Shown in pieces: positions 19,490-30,276 of a stretch of 64,000 bases of DNA. Position numbers and translations under genes: made by a program. The stretch lies in NCBI GenBank assembly GCA_025617745.1, contig CM046863.1, forward strand, positions 7,862,935 through 7,926,934, given 5' to 3'. This DNA comes from Heliocidaris erythrogramma (lineage: Eukaryota > Echinodermata > Echinoidea > Camarodonta > Echinometridae). Below the pieces are notes generated by a model. It saw nothing but the letters and a program-made list of their open reading frames with translations. It searched no databases and had not been told where the DNA came from. Each line of letters starts with the position of its first letter. The first letter of the stretch is position 1.

Positions 19490-20440
19490 ATTCTACATCA
19501 TATTTCGTTGAAATTCATCACAATGAGATTTTCATGATCTAATCTGTTCGGAATCTTAAAATTCAAATAGATGAAGTGTTTACAAAACTTTGTCTTTAAT
19601 CAACTTCAAATTTCTGTCAATTTGTTTGTATTCAGTTTTGAGATTCTTTGACAGGTAACTTCTTTTTTTAATCTATGATATAAATTTAAAGAAAAATGCT
19701 ACTTTTCACTGAAATTTGCTCTTCAGTACAGTACAGTTAAACAGAAATTCTCAAAATACTCTAATTCAATCTTTAAACTTCTCTCTTGTATCAGTTGCGC
19801 ATCAATTGTATTATTTTTGTTCTTATTTCAAATTAGAATCTACTAAACTTGAGTAGCCATTAAATAAAATGCATCTATGTATGAATTCAATTCTGCCCCC
19901 CCCCCCTCTCCCTCTATCTCTCTATTCCACTTTCTTGCTCTCTCTTCTTTTTTCTTTCCCTCTCTCTCTTCCTCTAACACTTTTTAGCTATTTCCCCCTA
20001 TTTTCTCTTCTTTCCTTGTGGACACGTATGTAACTTGTAGTGTTACATTTAATTTGGACTGTGGATTTGATACAAAATAGAAAATCTGATCCTATTTTGA
20101 AAGCTGAAACTATTCTTTGAATAAAAGTATGGACACCTACTGGCCTAACTTATTAAGTTAGAGATTCTACTAGTATAAGTTACTGTGGTAGGGCCTACTT
20201 AATTCTCAAGAGTGACAATTTGGGTTTCTTGGCAAGGCCTAAACTTAATAACAGACCTACACTTCACTTAAGTTAACCCATTGCCCACTGGAACCGGTTG
20301 GGCCATGTATTGAGCATATGGGATTTAGAGAATTCAGTAGTCAACGGGTTAACAGTTAACTTTAGCTCTAACGTCAAGCCAAGGCTAGGCCAGGGCAGAA
20401 AGCTGAAACAACAGGGCTTAATCAGTCTCAGACTGAGTCT
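19490..20440. other. Gene-free AT-rich spacer
   Basis: Contains 11 C (19896-19906) followed by a CT-rich tract to about 20000. No gene seen. Confidence 0.45.
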
Positions 20441-20446
20441 AAATAA

Positions 20447-20668
20447 GGGGGGCGTTGCAAGAAACTTGCAATCAATTCCAAGTCAATTCCAAGTCAATCA
20501 TAAGTCTTGTAATTAATCATCTGCCATTAATTTGCAATTGATTGCTTGTCTGCTTCCTGCAATTAGGGAAGTACAAAGTGATTTGCTGTAGTTGAAATTG
20601 ATCTATCCATTGTAAATTTGCAACTGAAAATTACTATCGATTACATATAAGTTTCTTGCAACACCCCC
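20447..20668. mobile_element. MITE, 222 bp, GTTGCAAGAAACTT termini
   Basis: Left end GGGGGGCGTTGCAAGAAACT, right end AGTTTCTTGCAACACCCCC: inverted, with a single C/T difference after the G run. Flanking GAGTCTA (left) and TAGACTC (right) extend the symmetry. The interior repeats TTGCAAT, CAATT and CAAGTCAATT words. No coding capacity. Family not assigned. Confidence 0.75.
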
Positions 20669-20669
20669 G

Positions 20670-21110
20670 TAGACTCTCACAATCAGACTAAGATGACAGC
20701 TAGAGAGCAAGAGGAAATTTTGAATTTTAGTTAGGGTCTAACCTTTTTGCCATCGATGTTCTTGCCATCTTGATGTTCCAAAAGTTCAAAAGTTGTAATG
20801 CGTGCACATTGCCGGCCAGTCGGCCGGCGCAACAGCTAGGGCGCGGCAGATGCGTATGCACGGGCATTGAATCCTGGACCGTGGCTGGCCGATCGTACGT
20901 ACATGTGCACTCGTGTTACACATCTACCATAGATTTCATTCAGCAAATGCGGGGGAAAGGGAAATAGGGCCTAATGAAAAGATGAAAGGTCCAAAATAAC
21001 GTATAAAAAGTGGGAACACTTTAGTTCAGCAGGCAACATTTGGAAAGTAAAAAAAAAAAAAGTCAACACAAAGAGAAAGAGAGAAAGAAAAAAAAAATAA
21101 CCCCAAATCT
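20670..21110. other. Gene-free spacer
   Basis: Includes a GC-rich palindrome, GCCGGCCAGTCGGCCGGC (about 20811-20828). Otherwise no feature recognised. Confidence 0.4.
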
Positions 21111-21212
21111 GGGGGGGGGGGGGGGGAATTTCACCACCTGAAAATTCGTGGGGGGGGGGACGGGGGGACACGTCCCCCCCCCCCCCCCCCCCCCCCCAGG
21201 ATTGACGCCCAT
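21111..21212. repeat. G/C homopolymer cluster, end of CATGGGCGTCAATCC repeat
   Basis: 16 G (21111-21126), more G runs, then 24 C (21174-21197), followed by AGGATTGACGCCCATG, the inverted terminus seen at 12841. Same repeat family, opposite orientation. Confidence 0.6.
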
Positions 21213-21215
21213 GAA

Positions 21216-21900
21216 TGACATTAATAAAATCTCTTCTTTCATTTGATACCAAATACACGATGAATCGTAAATGCATGACGGATTACGAACAATTACAACT
21301 GCTGCCTGTCAGAAACGATTTGTGCAGAATAATGATGAACGTTTTCAAGCAGTTGCTTCGAGTTTGCTCTTTTTCTTTTCATATTTTATTCACCTTTTAT
21401 TCCTTCTCTTTTGTAGTTTTTTAATTTCTTTTTATTTCCATTTTTGCTCATTCTCTGATTTTCACACGGAACATTCTTTTTCATTCTTTGATCCATTCCT
21501 AGCTTTCTTTCCTATTCTTTCTTTGCATTTTGTAAATATTCATACTCTTCTTTCCCTCTGTCTTTCTTTCCCCTTCCTTATTCAATCAATCACATTTTTT
21601 GTATCATTAAACTCAGTTGTCTTAAATTCATTCTAACTTTCTCATGTAATTTCGTTTTCGCCTTAACCTTTTATCAATCTCTTCGCTTGTTTCTTTGCAC
21701 CTGCTCTCAGTCTCTGTAATTTTCTGCTGTTACTGGATAGTGTCTTTAGTTTTTCATTCCAATAACATGTGTAACATTTAATAAAGAGACACAAACAAAC
21801 TAAGTTTTCTTCATTTTTATTTTCATTTCATCAGAACAAATGTTCACAACTCTATCCCCAGCATCTCTGAACATGTCCACCATGTGTGTCCCTGCACATA
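21216..21900. other. Gene-free pyrimidine-rich spacer
   Basis: T/C-rich low-complexity sequence. The open frame at 21271-21636 is Phe/Ser/Leu-rich with no motif. Confidence 0.45.
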
Positions 21901-21934
21901 TTATGTGTTTTAGATCTGCTCCTCATCCTATAAC

Positions 21935-22430
21935 TGGCTGGCGAAGCAGGCGTTCTTTTTGATGCAGCGCCTCACTCTCTCTCTCTCTCTCTCACACGAT
22001 CCTGTCGCGCAGGTCATTGATGTTTCTTGTTTACACTTTTCAGGTAGCCCTGAAGGAGAAGTCACACGGGGTGAGATCTGGTGGCCTGGGAGACCATCTG
22101 ACATGGTGGTTCTTCGCGATGACTCTGTTGTTGAAGAGTTAAAACATGCATTTCTATTCACTCCTATAACACGGAACATAAAAGAAATGCTAATAAACCA
22201 TCTCTTTTTTTTAGGCAAGGTTGCTGCATCCTTTCAAATCTTGACCTTCTTTATTTATTCTTGACTCTTGTTGTTCATCTTTGCGTGACCCTTCGGATCG
22301 TATTAGGTGTCAAAAGAAAGATCAAACGCTGAACTTTATAATGATGCGTATAATATTATTTCATGAATTGTTTCGTTCCACCGGAAAAAACAACTGACCG
22401 TCCAGGTCACCTTTTTTCTGGGACGCACTG

Positions 22431-22432
<2 letters not shown>
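21935..22432 (-). pseudogene. Decayed Tc1/mariner-type transposase remnant with GA expansion
   Basis: On the minus strand one frame reads PRPPDLTPCDF. This is the SPDLTPCDFFLWGY motif that carries the last catalytic Asp/Glu region of mariner-like transposases. Other frames give NDLRDRI and RRCIKKNAC, which fit the C-terminal EELRDRI...RLRxCIxxNG pattern. Between them a (GA)n run (21973-21992 as CT on the plus strand) has replaced coding sequence. The upstream terminus looks like TACAGTGCGTCCCAGAAAAA (complement of about 22411-22430), abutting TA repeats, as expected for TA-targeted elements. The other terminus is missing. Heavily broken. Confidence 0.5.

Positions 22433-22433
<1 letters not shown>

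Positions 22434-22470
<37 letters not shown>
22434..22470. repeat. (TA)n microsatellite
   Basis: Uninterrupted TA repeats between the mariner remnant and the 243-bp duplication. Confidence 0.9.
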
Positions 22471-22472
<2 letters not shown>

Positions 22473-22957
22473 AATTATGTATAACAATGCGCCCTCCCGG
22501 CTATTACCATAATGGCTTTATGGCAACACAAGGACTTGGGACCCTTGTTGTGCGGTTACACATTGTGGGGAAGAATTGCATAGTGGAGTCACCAGAGTGC
22601 TCAAACTGCGAGCAGCGACCATTGCATATAACGCAAATAGTGAACGTCTCACATAGAGACTCTCCACGCAATCTAAGACAGTGCTCAAACTGCATGTGCA
22701 GCGAGCGTTAATACAAATTATGTATAACAATGCGCCCTCCCGGCTATTACCATAATGGCTTTATGGCAACACAAGGACTTGGGACCCTTGTTGTGCGGTT
22801 ACACATTGTGGGGAAGAATTGCATAGTGGAGTCACCAGAGTGCTCAAACTGCGAGCAGCGAGCATTGCATATAACGCAAATAGTGAACGTCTCACATAGA
22901 GACTCTCCACGCAATGTAAGACAGTGCTCAAACTGCATGTGCAGCGAGCGTTAATAC
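22471..22957. repeat. Recent tandem duplication, 243-bp unit
   Basis: Units at 22471-22713 and 22714-22956 differ at two sites that I can see (GCGACC/GCGAGC and GCAATCT/GCAATGT, both C to G). Within each unit GTGCTCAAACTGC followed by GCAGCGA occurs twice, about 95 bases apart. Because 243 is a multiple of three, a 74-codon frame repeats in each unit. No motif suggests a real protein. Confidence 0.9.
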
Positions 22958-22974
22958 AATATATATAGGCTTGT

Positions 22975-23130
22975 AACCATCCAGGACAAGGCGAAGACAT
23001 GCAAAAGGGCAAGGCATCCAAGACCAAGGCCAAGACATTTGAAGAATGGCCGTAAGGTACCTTAGGGCCAAGGCCAAGGCATTTAAAGAATTGCCGTAAT
23101 GTGCCTTAAGGCCAAGGCCCAGCATCAATG
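22975..23130. repeat. ~60-bp degenerate tandem repeat
   Basis: The block GCCAAGGCCAAGGCATTTAA, GAATTGCCGTAATGTGCCTT and close variants repeat two to three times. LINE-B's tail starts just after. Confidence 0.7.
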
Positions 23131-23154
23131 CACTACAACTCTCCAATGTAGCTT

Positions 23155-24035
23155 GATTTGATTTGATTTGATTTGATTTGAATTTGATTTGATTTGAATT
23201 TGATTCAGACATTATAAAAACATGTCTCGGGAAAAGGTTTGACCAACCCATACAAGTCTGTTTCCCGGATATTAACAACAATTAGATTCAATATCATAAA
23301 CATATTGCACAAAGTATTATTTAAAATATGTAAACGATAGACCACAATGATGATTGCAAGTAAAATCACTGTAGTATTGCAGAGTACAAAATTACTTAGT
23401 TAAGGTATAGCATCTGTGGAATTAACTATGTGGGTTGAGATGGTTATTTAACGCTTTTTTAAACATGCTAAGAGTTTTCATATTGACTACATGCTTTGGA
23501 AGTTTGTTCCAATTATTCATGGTTTTAGGATAAAATGAGTTCATATAATAATCTTTTCTTGCGATGGTTACATGCATCTTTGAGTTATGATCGTTTCTTC
23601 CAATTATGTTCGCAGGTGTGCACCTGTCTTTATGTCCTATATTCATTAAATCATTAAGAAGCTTATAATAAAACACCAGTCGGAGCTACTTTCGTCTATT
23701 CTCTAATAATTCATACTTAACTGATGTAATAAAGTTATCATAATTAGTGCTCCAGTCTTTGCACATCATTCTTAAATAGTGTTTTTTAATTCGTTCAAAC
23801 ATTTTTTTTTGTGAATTTATATATGGATACCATACTATACAACAATAATCCAAACGTGAGCGTACTAAAGATTCATAAAGATTTGTTAAAAACAGATTTT
23901 GGACAGTCAACAAAGTTCCTCCGTATAATACCAGCAAGTCAATTGTACTTCACATGTAATTCATAACAATGATCATTCCAATTTAAAGTATTGTTGATCA
24001 TAGATAACATGTCTTGCTTAATTACATAAGTTTCG
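23155..24035 (-). pseudogene. LINE-B, 3' fragment of a CR1/Jockey-like LINE
   Basis: On the minus strand, 23686-23937 encodes the RT thumb (YESLVRSRLDYCCIVWYPY and ERIKKHYLRMM). 23422-23676 continues with the C-terminal region (RKDYYMNSFYPKTMNNWNKL and MFKKALNNHL). A weak upstream trace (NNTLNWNDHC) extends to about 24035. The 3' end carries a (CAAAT)n-type tail at 23155-23210. 5' truncated, and the frame is broken between the two parts. Confidence 0.75.
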
Positions 24036-24102
24036 TGCCGGGGATCGAAACCATGAATTTTACATCTCCATTCAAGTGATTAAATCACTGCAGCGGCGGA
24101 TC

Positions 24103-25185
24103 GGGGTCATCCCTATAGCTAGAAGGTCCGATAGTTAGCGGGTCCGATAGACCGACACCCAATAGATAGAAGGTTCGATAGACCGAATGTACGAGAGGGT
24201 CCAGTAGACAGAAGGTTCTATAAACCGAATCGGCAGTAGGGTCCAATAGTCCGAATGATCTATAGATCGAATGACCAACGGGTCCGATAGTCAGAAGGTC
24301 CGATAGATAGAAGGTTCTATAGACCGAATCGGCAAAAGGGTCCGATAGTTAGAAGGTCCGATAGACCGACAATAAACGTAAACAGGGTAAAATAGTGGAT
24401 AAAATGATAAGTGGGTAAAAAATAAGTGGATAAAATGATAAGTGGGTAAAAAAATAAGTGGTTAAAATGCCTGAAAGGGGGTTCCAACCAAAGAAAAAGC
24501 AAAAAAGGAAGAGGTTGAAAAGGAAAGAAGAAAAGAAAAGAAAGGAAAAGAAGAGAAAAAGAAAAGAAGAAATCAGAAAGGAAAGATATAAAAAACAAAA
24601 ATTAAAAAAACTTCGCTCACTAGCATTATTAGGGTTATTTACCAATGCCCATTATATTTTCATTATTGATATTAGTTATTAATATAATCGCCATATTTAT
24701 GCATATAACCCAATGCCAATTATATTAATAAGTCATATTCTTATGGAAATTATTTGGTTTGCATCTTGAATCTCTAGCTAATGTTAAGCTATTTTTCTAC
24801 TCAAAGAATGTTTGCAACATAAATGAAAGGAATCAAGCGGCAAGTTGACCTAAAGGGGCTGAAGAGATGCATTTTCAGAAGTAATGGCCTGTGACCAATA
24901 GTCTCTTCCCAATATGAGAACGGAGGATGCCGATAACATGTTACACAGATTATGAGAACGGAATAACAATACGCTAGAACCTATTCTCAGGATACAAAAG
25001 TCTTCTTTTTTCTCTCTCTCTCTCGTTCGCTCGCTTTGCTCGCTCGTACAATCAAGAAACTAGGCCTAGATTGTTTCTTGCAGCAAGCACCTCTTACGTC
25101 CTGCAGCAACAAGAAGCCCGAATATCATAATATTCGTGCAGTGAGGTATCCGATTATTCTCGAATTTCCCCAACCCCCCCCCCCC

Positions 25186-25216
<31 letters not shown>

Positions 25217-26137
25217 GTATAATTTATCCGACAGAGTCCACAGACTAAAATTTGCCACAAGGTAGTAGTATGGGTGTAGTCGGTGAACATTCAAAAAAGT
25301 ATAAAAGCTGACATCATAGCTGGTAGGAAAATATCAACCCTCAAAAAAAAATGGAAACGCCCCCCTCCCATGAAGGTGGTAGGGCCTAATTGAAACAATT
25401 TCATTTTTATCGGTCAGAATCTTTTGTTGTCAGAATCTTATCTTTTGTTACTTTTAATGAAAATTCAACTATAAAGTGTGCACCCCATAACATTTCTTTG
25501 TTTAAAAAATAACACTTGTTAGAAGGGCCCGCCCTTTCCACAGCTTGCTCCACTAGAAAAAAATGCTTCGGGCATGATGGGCCTCGGGGCTTTAGTGTGC
25601 ACCATATAATTAGATTTCCATTTTTCAAAAAATGGTCAGCGCTCCCCATTACCAATACATCGGTTTAGTGGCAAAATTAACCGGGGGCTGAGTTGCATGG
25701 GTGGACCACCCCCGCCCCACGATGATGATGACGATGCTCTGATAAAAATACTTTTAACATGTTGAAAATGTATAAAACAAACCTTTAAAATAAATTCCCC
25801 TTTTTTGGGGGGGGCGGGGGAGGGTGGGCCTACAGACCTAGTGCATCGGTTTATTACAATACACATAGAAGAAGATAAGGCATTACCCTTTTCCTTATAT
25901 GAGATAAAACTATTAAAAACTTATTGTTTCCACTTATTTAACTTTTTTACGTAACTGTCGGTCTATCGGTCCTTCTAACTATCGGACCCCTACTGAACCT
26001 TCGGACTATCGGGCCCTTTTGCCGATTCGGTCTATAGAACCTTATGTCTATTGGACCCTCTCGTACATTCGGACTATCGAACCTTCTATCAATCGGACCC
26101 GCTAACTATCGGACCTTCTAGCTATAGGGCTGTAACC
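24103..26137. mobile_element. Foldback element with minisatellite arms and 8-bp target duplication
   Basis: 2035 bp. The left arm (24103-24390) and right arm (25955-26137) are inverted copies built from ~14-30-bp variants of GGTCCGATAGTTAGAAGGT and TCTATAGACCGAATCGG. The termini are GGGGTCATCCCTATAG and, inverted, GGTTACAGCCCTATAG. Flanks 24095-24102 and 26138-26145 are the same octamer, GGCGGATC. Sea urchin TU elements are foldback transposons with long inverted repeats made of short tandem subrepeats, so this resembles that type. The centre encodes nothing recognisable, so the copy is non-autonomous. Confidence 0.85.
24391..25954. other. Centre of the minisatellite foldback element
   Basis: Holds repeated AAAATAAGTGG units (24400-24465), an A/G-rich tract (24480-24610), a CT run with CTCGCTCG (25012-25045), 12 C plus a long A run (25174-25212) and G-rich patches. 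The Lys-rich and Phe-rich frames are low-complexity. No transposase motif found. Confidence 0.5.
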
Positions 26138-26145
26138 GGCGGATC

Positions 26146-26930
26146 TACGGCTGCCAAGTAAAAATTTGAATTGTTAATGTGCGTAGAAAAACGCCATCAT
26201 AATGTCCAGGCCCACACGGTATGTTCCTAAAGCATTTTTATGGACACTTCACTTTTATGGTCACATCACTTCCGGGGGTTCAAAATAGCAAACAAAATCG
26301 GCTCGCCGCTACGCGGCTTCTGGACGATGCTCCGCATCGTCCTTGGGTCAACCCCATCCCCCTTGGCAAAAAGCTAGATGCGCCCATGCCCTCGACTACG
26401 AAACCTCTACCTTTAAGCTTGACTTTTAGTTTTGCCGACAGGATTGAAAATTACTTGCTTATTTTTTTTTATTTCTTCCATGACGAAAAAATAAGAAACC
26501 AGTTTGAAGTAAACCCAATCTTACTATGAACAAAATAATGTATCACTATTTCATGTTTGTTTGTTTGTTGTGTTTCGTTCTTTTTGCTTTTGAATATATG
26601 GCGCTTACTAATAAAATCTGCATCAAACATAGGTTTGCTTAATTTAATGCACTCTCAGTATATTGATAGCGGGAAAAAGGAACATGCATTGTCGCTCGGT
26701 TAAATGGTGTGCAATAATAAATGATTTTGTCAAATGTTCGATCTATTTGACCAAATAATGCGATCACTTTTACCCAACAAATATGCATGCTCCCTTTTAC
26801 CTGACAATGCCCAATATTGGGTAAAATTGTATCCAGTTTATTTTAGAGCGGGCTCATAATAATCTCTCATCCTTCTCTTTTCTTCTTTTTTCCCCTCTCG
26901 CTCTTTCTCTCTAATTATGTCCCTTTTTTT
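26146..26930. other. Spacer with fragments of MITE-like repeats
   Basis: 26146-26150 completes the MITE-like end split by the foldback element. 26300-26400 has a GC-rich CGGCTCGCCGCTACGCGGCT block and ends in GCTAGATGCGCCCATG, an end-like sequence of a dispersed repeat. 26850-26990 is a polypyrimidine tract leading to the next exon. Confidence 0.4.
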
Positions 26931-26996
26931 TCTTGCTCTTCTTCTTCTTGATCTTCTTCCACTTTTTTTTCTTCCCAATCGTCTGTAATATCAAAG

Positions 26997-27373
26997 GTCG
27001 TTACCCGATAGGAGTTATCACACATGTGGACGAAGCAACGCCAGAACAGCTTGAAGATATGTATGTAGTTCTCAACGCAGCTGGATTGGTGGATACCTAC
27101 GAAGTGGCCAATATCACTAACACGAGGCAAGAATTAAATCTAGATCATCAGCTCAACCTCTTAAAGCTGATGATACGATGTATCAAGGATGGTGATCGCA
27201 TATTTTCATTGAGAGAAGATATTGAACGTCTAGAGAAGCAACAAGCGAAAGATAAGGATAGAGAGGCCAAAGAAGCAAGATTGGAACAGGAGAAGAATGA
27301 GAGACAGAATTTTATTACAATTTGCATTATCATTATTGTTGCTGTTATTATTACATATGTTCATATTTTTTAA
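26997..27373 (+). CDS. Terminal exon of a membrane-anchored P-loop GTPase-like protein
   Basis: A long polypyrimidine tract and acceptor (TATCAAAG, AG at 26995-26996) precede a frame of about 124 codons to TAA at 27371-27373. Order: YPIGVITHVDEATPEQLEDM, where THVD matches the G4 motif (T/N-K/H-x-D) of GTPases, then VANITNT as a likely G5 region. A charged coiled coil follows (DIERLEKQQAKDKDREAKEA), and last one hydrophobic C-terminal membrane segment (ITICIIIIVAVIITYVHIF). Tail-anchored GTPase-like proteins with this layout resemble the IFI44/GIMAP-type families, but I cannot assign one. Earlier exons with the P-loop must lie upstream and are not seen, so it may be a fragment. This is the best host-gene candidate in the window. 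Confidence 0.55.
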
Positions 27374-27375
27374 AG

Positions 27376-27381
27376 AATAAA
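27376..27381 (+). terminator. Possible polyadenylation signal
   Basis: AATAAA begins two bases after the stop of the GTPase-like exon. That is unusually close, but it is the only good signal nearby. Confidence 0.4.
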
Positions 27382-27446
27382 CCAATATGTGACAATATAC
27401 TTCCATGTATATTTATATATTTATACATATAATGGTGTATTATATA

Positions 27447-28239
27447 CACGGTCCTCCAAAAGATTTTGTACACCTGTATTCAGAACTGATTTTTCACAAT
27501 CACCCACAATTCATTTATCATCAGATATGTGGCACTGTAACAATTTGGTATCAAACTGAATGCAAGACATGATGAGAAGCGTTTCAGGAGGCAGTCACGC
27601 GTTTAAAATGCAACCTACCCCGACAAAAAAAATCATTTCTAGTGGAAACTATGAGCTCATTGGGTTGGTCAGTTGTGCAAGCATTTTTGCTCTTTTGGCA
27701 TTCTACAACATTTGGCCCTTTGGCCCTCCACAACTTGACCACTTGGAAGCCCAGGATGTGCAGTGCTGCCAGGGGCAGGTTCTTAGATGAGAAGTCTCTA
27801 TGATCCGAAAAATAAAATTTTGAAAAATGAATAAATGTGTATCTAATGACATACCGTTATGCATTTAGTCATTATTTTACATACATGACTTCCCTTGAAA
27901 AAAAGAAAACCCCAAAGCACTGTGGTATTAATCAGGACAAACGAGATTTGGTACAATGCCAAAAGGGCAAAAATGCTGGTACAATTACTTACGAAATGCA
28001 ATGACCCTCTAATTGCTCTGAAAATGATATATTTGGGGTAGGTTGCCTTTTTAACTCATGACTCCCTCCTGAAACAATTTACAATTATGTTAAACTGGTG
28101 TCACCATGAATGGTGATGTCTAATCTTCAGTTTAATACCAAACTGTTGAAGTACAACATACCTGAAAATAAATGAACTGTGTGTGATTGTGAGAAATCAG
28201 TTCTTATTGCAGGTGTACCCAGACTTTTTGAAGGCAATG
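27447..28239. mobile_element. Tc1/mariner-type MITE, 793 bp with ~270-bp inverted arms
   Basis: Left start CACGGTCCTCCAAAAGATTT; right end, inverted, CATTGCCTTCAAAAAGTCTG. Both are flanked by TA (27445-27446, 28240-28241), the mariner target. The symmetry continues inward: GTACACCTG, AGAACTGATTT, TCACAATCAC, TTCAGGAGG, AACCTACCCC and TTTTGGCATT all occur on both arms in reverse complement. The 76-codon frame at 27560-27790 falls within the arm and is not conserved on the other side. Confidence 0.8.
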
Positions 28240-28241
28240 TA

Positions 28242-28512
28242 TATACATATACAACGAGAGTGATCAAACAAAAAAGTAAAGGCTGATATAGACACGATGG
28301 AAGTATATGTTATTATACCTATGGAAACAAAATGTATATGAACAATCTGCGCAAACCAGGAAATGTTTGATAATCGACATATTGATCATGTTTGAATAGC
28401 ATATGTGAATAATTCTTTATTACATGTTATATCCCTGAACGTAAAAGCGCGAAGAGATAATGTTCGAACAAACTAAAAATTTTCTGCGATTGACGCAACA
28501 CAATAAGTGATA
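28242..28512. other. Short gene-free spacer
   Basis: AT-rich; nothing recognised. Confidence 0.4.
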
Positions 28513-30276
28513 TTAGGTACGTTCACACGTAGAGCGATAGCATCGATGCTATCGAGGTGTCGATGCTATTTTGGTGAAGACCAGATAGTGTCGAGACCAA
28601 ACGCTGTCTGAACGCAGATAGTCACGAGATAGAAGCGAGTTTCCAAACTATTCTTGCAGCGAGTTTAGCAGGAGTAAATCTCAGGATCCAGCGACATAGC
28701 ATCGACGCTTTGCGGTAGACCACCCACCGCGCTTGTGACTATTTGTCGTGTGAGCGCAATCGCTGTTATCTTCACTCGCTGCTATTGTAATTCTATCTGT
28801 TTCATGTGGTGCTATAATATAATGCAATGTATGTATTCATGTGATGTACCCTCTTCCCTACTTTTTTTTCTATTATTCTGTCTGTTTCATCTGGTACTGT
28901 AATGTAATGTATGTATTCATGTGATGTATATAGGGGTACAGTAGGGTAATGTGTATACTGTGTGGTAAGGAAGGAGAAGACCTTGGACCCTGAATTACAT
29001 GAAAAAGGAGCATTAAATGGATCATTTGGTCAAATTGGTATGTTGAACAGATTAAGTATATGAATTAGAGCCTAGGCCTAATGATTATTTTAAAAAAAAA
29101 TACAGAGGAAAAATGATTTTTTCCTACTGTTCCAGCAGGCACAACGCCATATAAAAGGCATAGACAAATTTTGCACAGCAAAGTGATAGAACGGCTTCTG
29201 TCTCCAAGTAGTAGCCGACCCTACCCAGATAAGAGGCTAACGTACTGGAGACAGAAAATTTCGGTCTACACAAAACCACCCAAAAGTCGCACTCTGTGAT
29301 TTTCAGTTAGAGATCAATGTGTTTTGGTTGGCATGCATGGTCAAATTTTAGTTGTGGGTATTTCCTGAAAGAGTATACTTTTTTCTAAGTAATCTAAAAT
29401 GTGGAGGCACCAAACAATCTAGAAGTGGTATTTTTGCCAGCTTTTTATCAGACTTATGTGTGTCTTCTCTGGATTTTGTTGTATTACTTTTCTTTTTCAC
29501 GACCCTGAATACTTGTCTCATTTTAATCTCCCATAAATCTTCCGGAGTAAGTTCTTGCATTGATACTTGTGCACTATGATAAACAGGATATGTCTATGTA
29601 GTATGCCAAGTTTAAGGACAATCATAGATTCATTGAGTTCTAATCCTCCATTTGTCACCTTAGCACAACACTTTGCAAGTCAGAGTGCTTCAATAGACTG
29701 CAAACTTTAAACCCTTATTAAGAAGTAACATTATGAGGGACTGTGCATTCTTCTCTTTGTACATTGAGTTATGAACATCCAATGAGTTATATATCATTTT
29801 AAATCTGAGAATCTGCTCTTTCAGAATCAGACCTTAACTAAAGTATGATGTGGTCTTTAGATATTGATTTACATGTGCTTACCAGAGAATATAGTGTGCA
29901 TGCATGTGTTTTATTTTGGCATAAGATTGGAGTTCAGTCAATTTTGACATGTACAAGGTTTATTTAAAATTAAGTATTATAACAAATGTATTTGCTACTT
30001 GATTGTATTATCGATATTACAAATGAATTGTTATTGTGTTATTATGTTGATTTATGAAGACATATAACTTCCGCGCGTTTGACCATGCATACCAATATTA
30101 TTATACTCGGGTCACTCTGTGTGGCGCAGTAATTATTGTTTTGGCAGCGGGTGAGCGATGAATAGTCACGAGTGGGTGATAGAAGCAAGTCGATCACGGC
30201 CTGTCTGAACGTACTGGAAATATTTTTGAAACTTACATAGCATCGATGCTATGTACTACGTGTGAACATAACTATT
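28513..30276. mobile_element. Non-autonomous DNA element, copy 1 (~1.76 kb)
   Basis: Ends TTAGGTACGTTCACACGTAG and, inverted, TAGTTATGTTCACACGTAG. Both ends carry the palindrome ATAGCATCGATGCTAT just inside. A second copy at 45995-48036 matches along most of its length. Copy 1 has its own segment at about 28970-29265, including a 54-codon open stretch (YKRHRQILHSKVIERLLS) of unknown meaning. It lacks about 45 bases near 30065 that copy 2 keeps. No transposase motif. Target duplication not certain. Confidence 0.75.

Noticed and set aside
22487-22954. Repeated Cys-containing 74-codon protein
   Set aside because: Open only because the unit length is a multiple of three; antisense frames are equally open and no motif is seen.
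24458-24682. Lys/Arg-rich 74-codon open frame
   Set aside because: Comes from an A/G-rich tract inside the foldback element; no domain, and the opposite strand is open too.
29348-29560. 70-codon frame as a conserved small protein
   Set aside because: All differences to the second copy are non-synonymous, so conservation reflects recent duplication, not selection.
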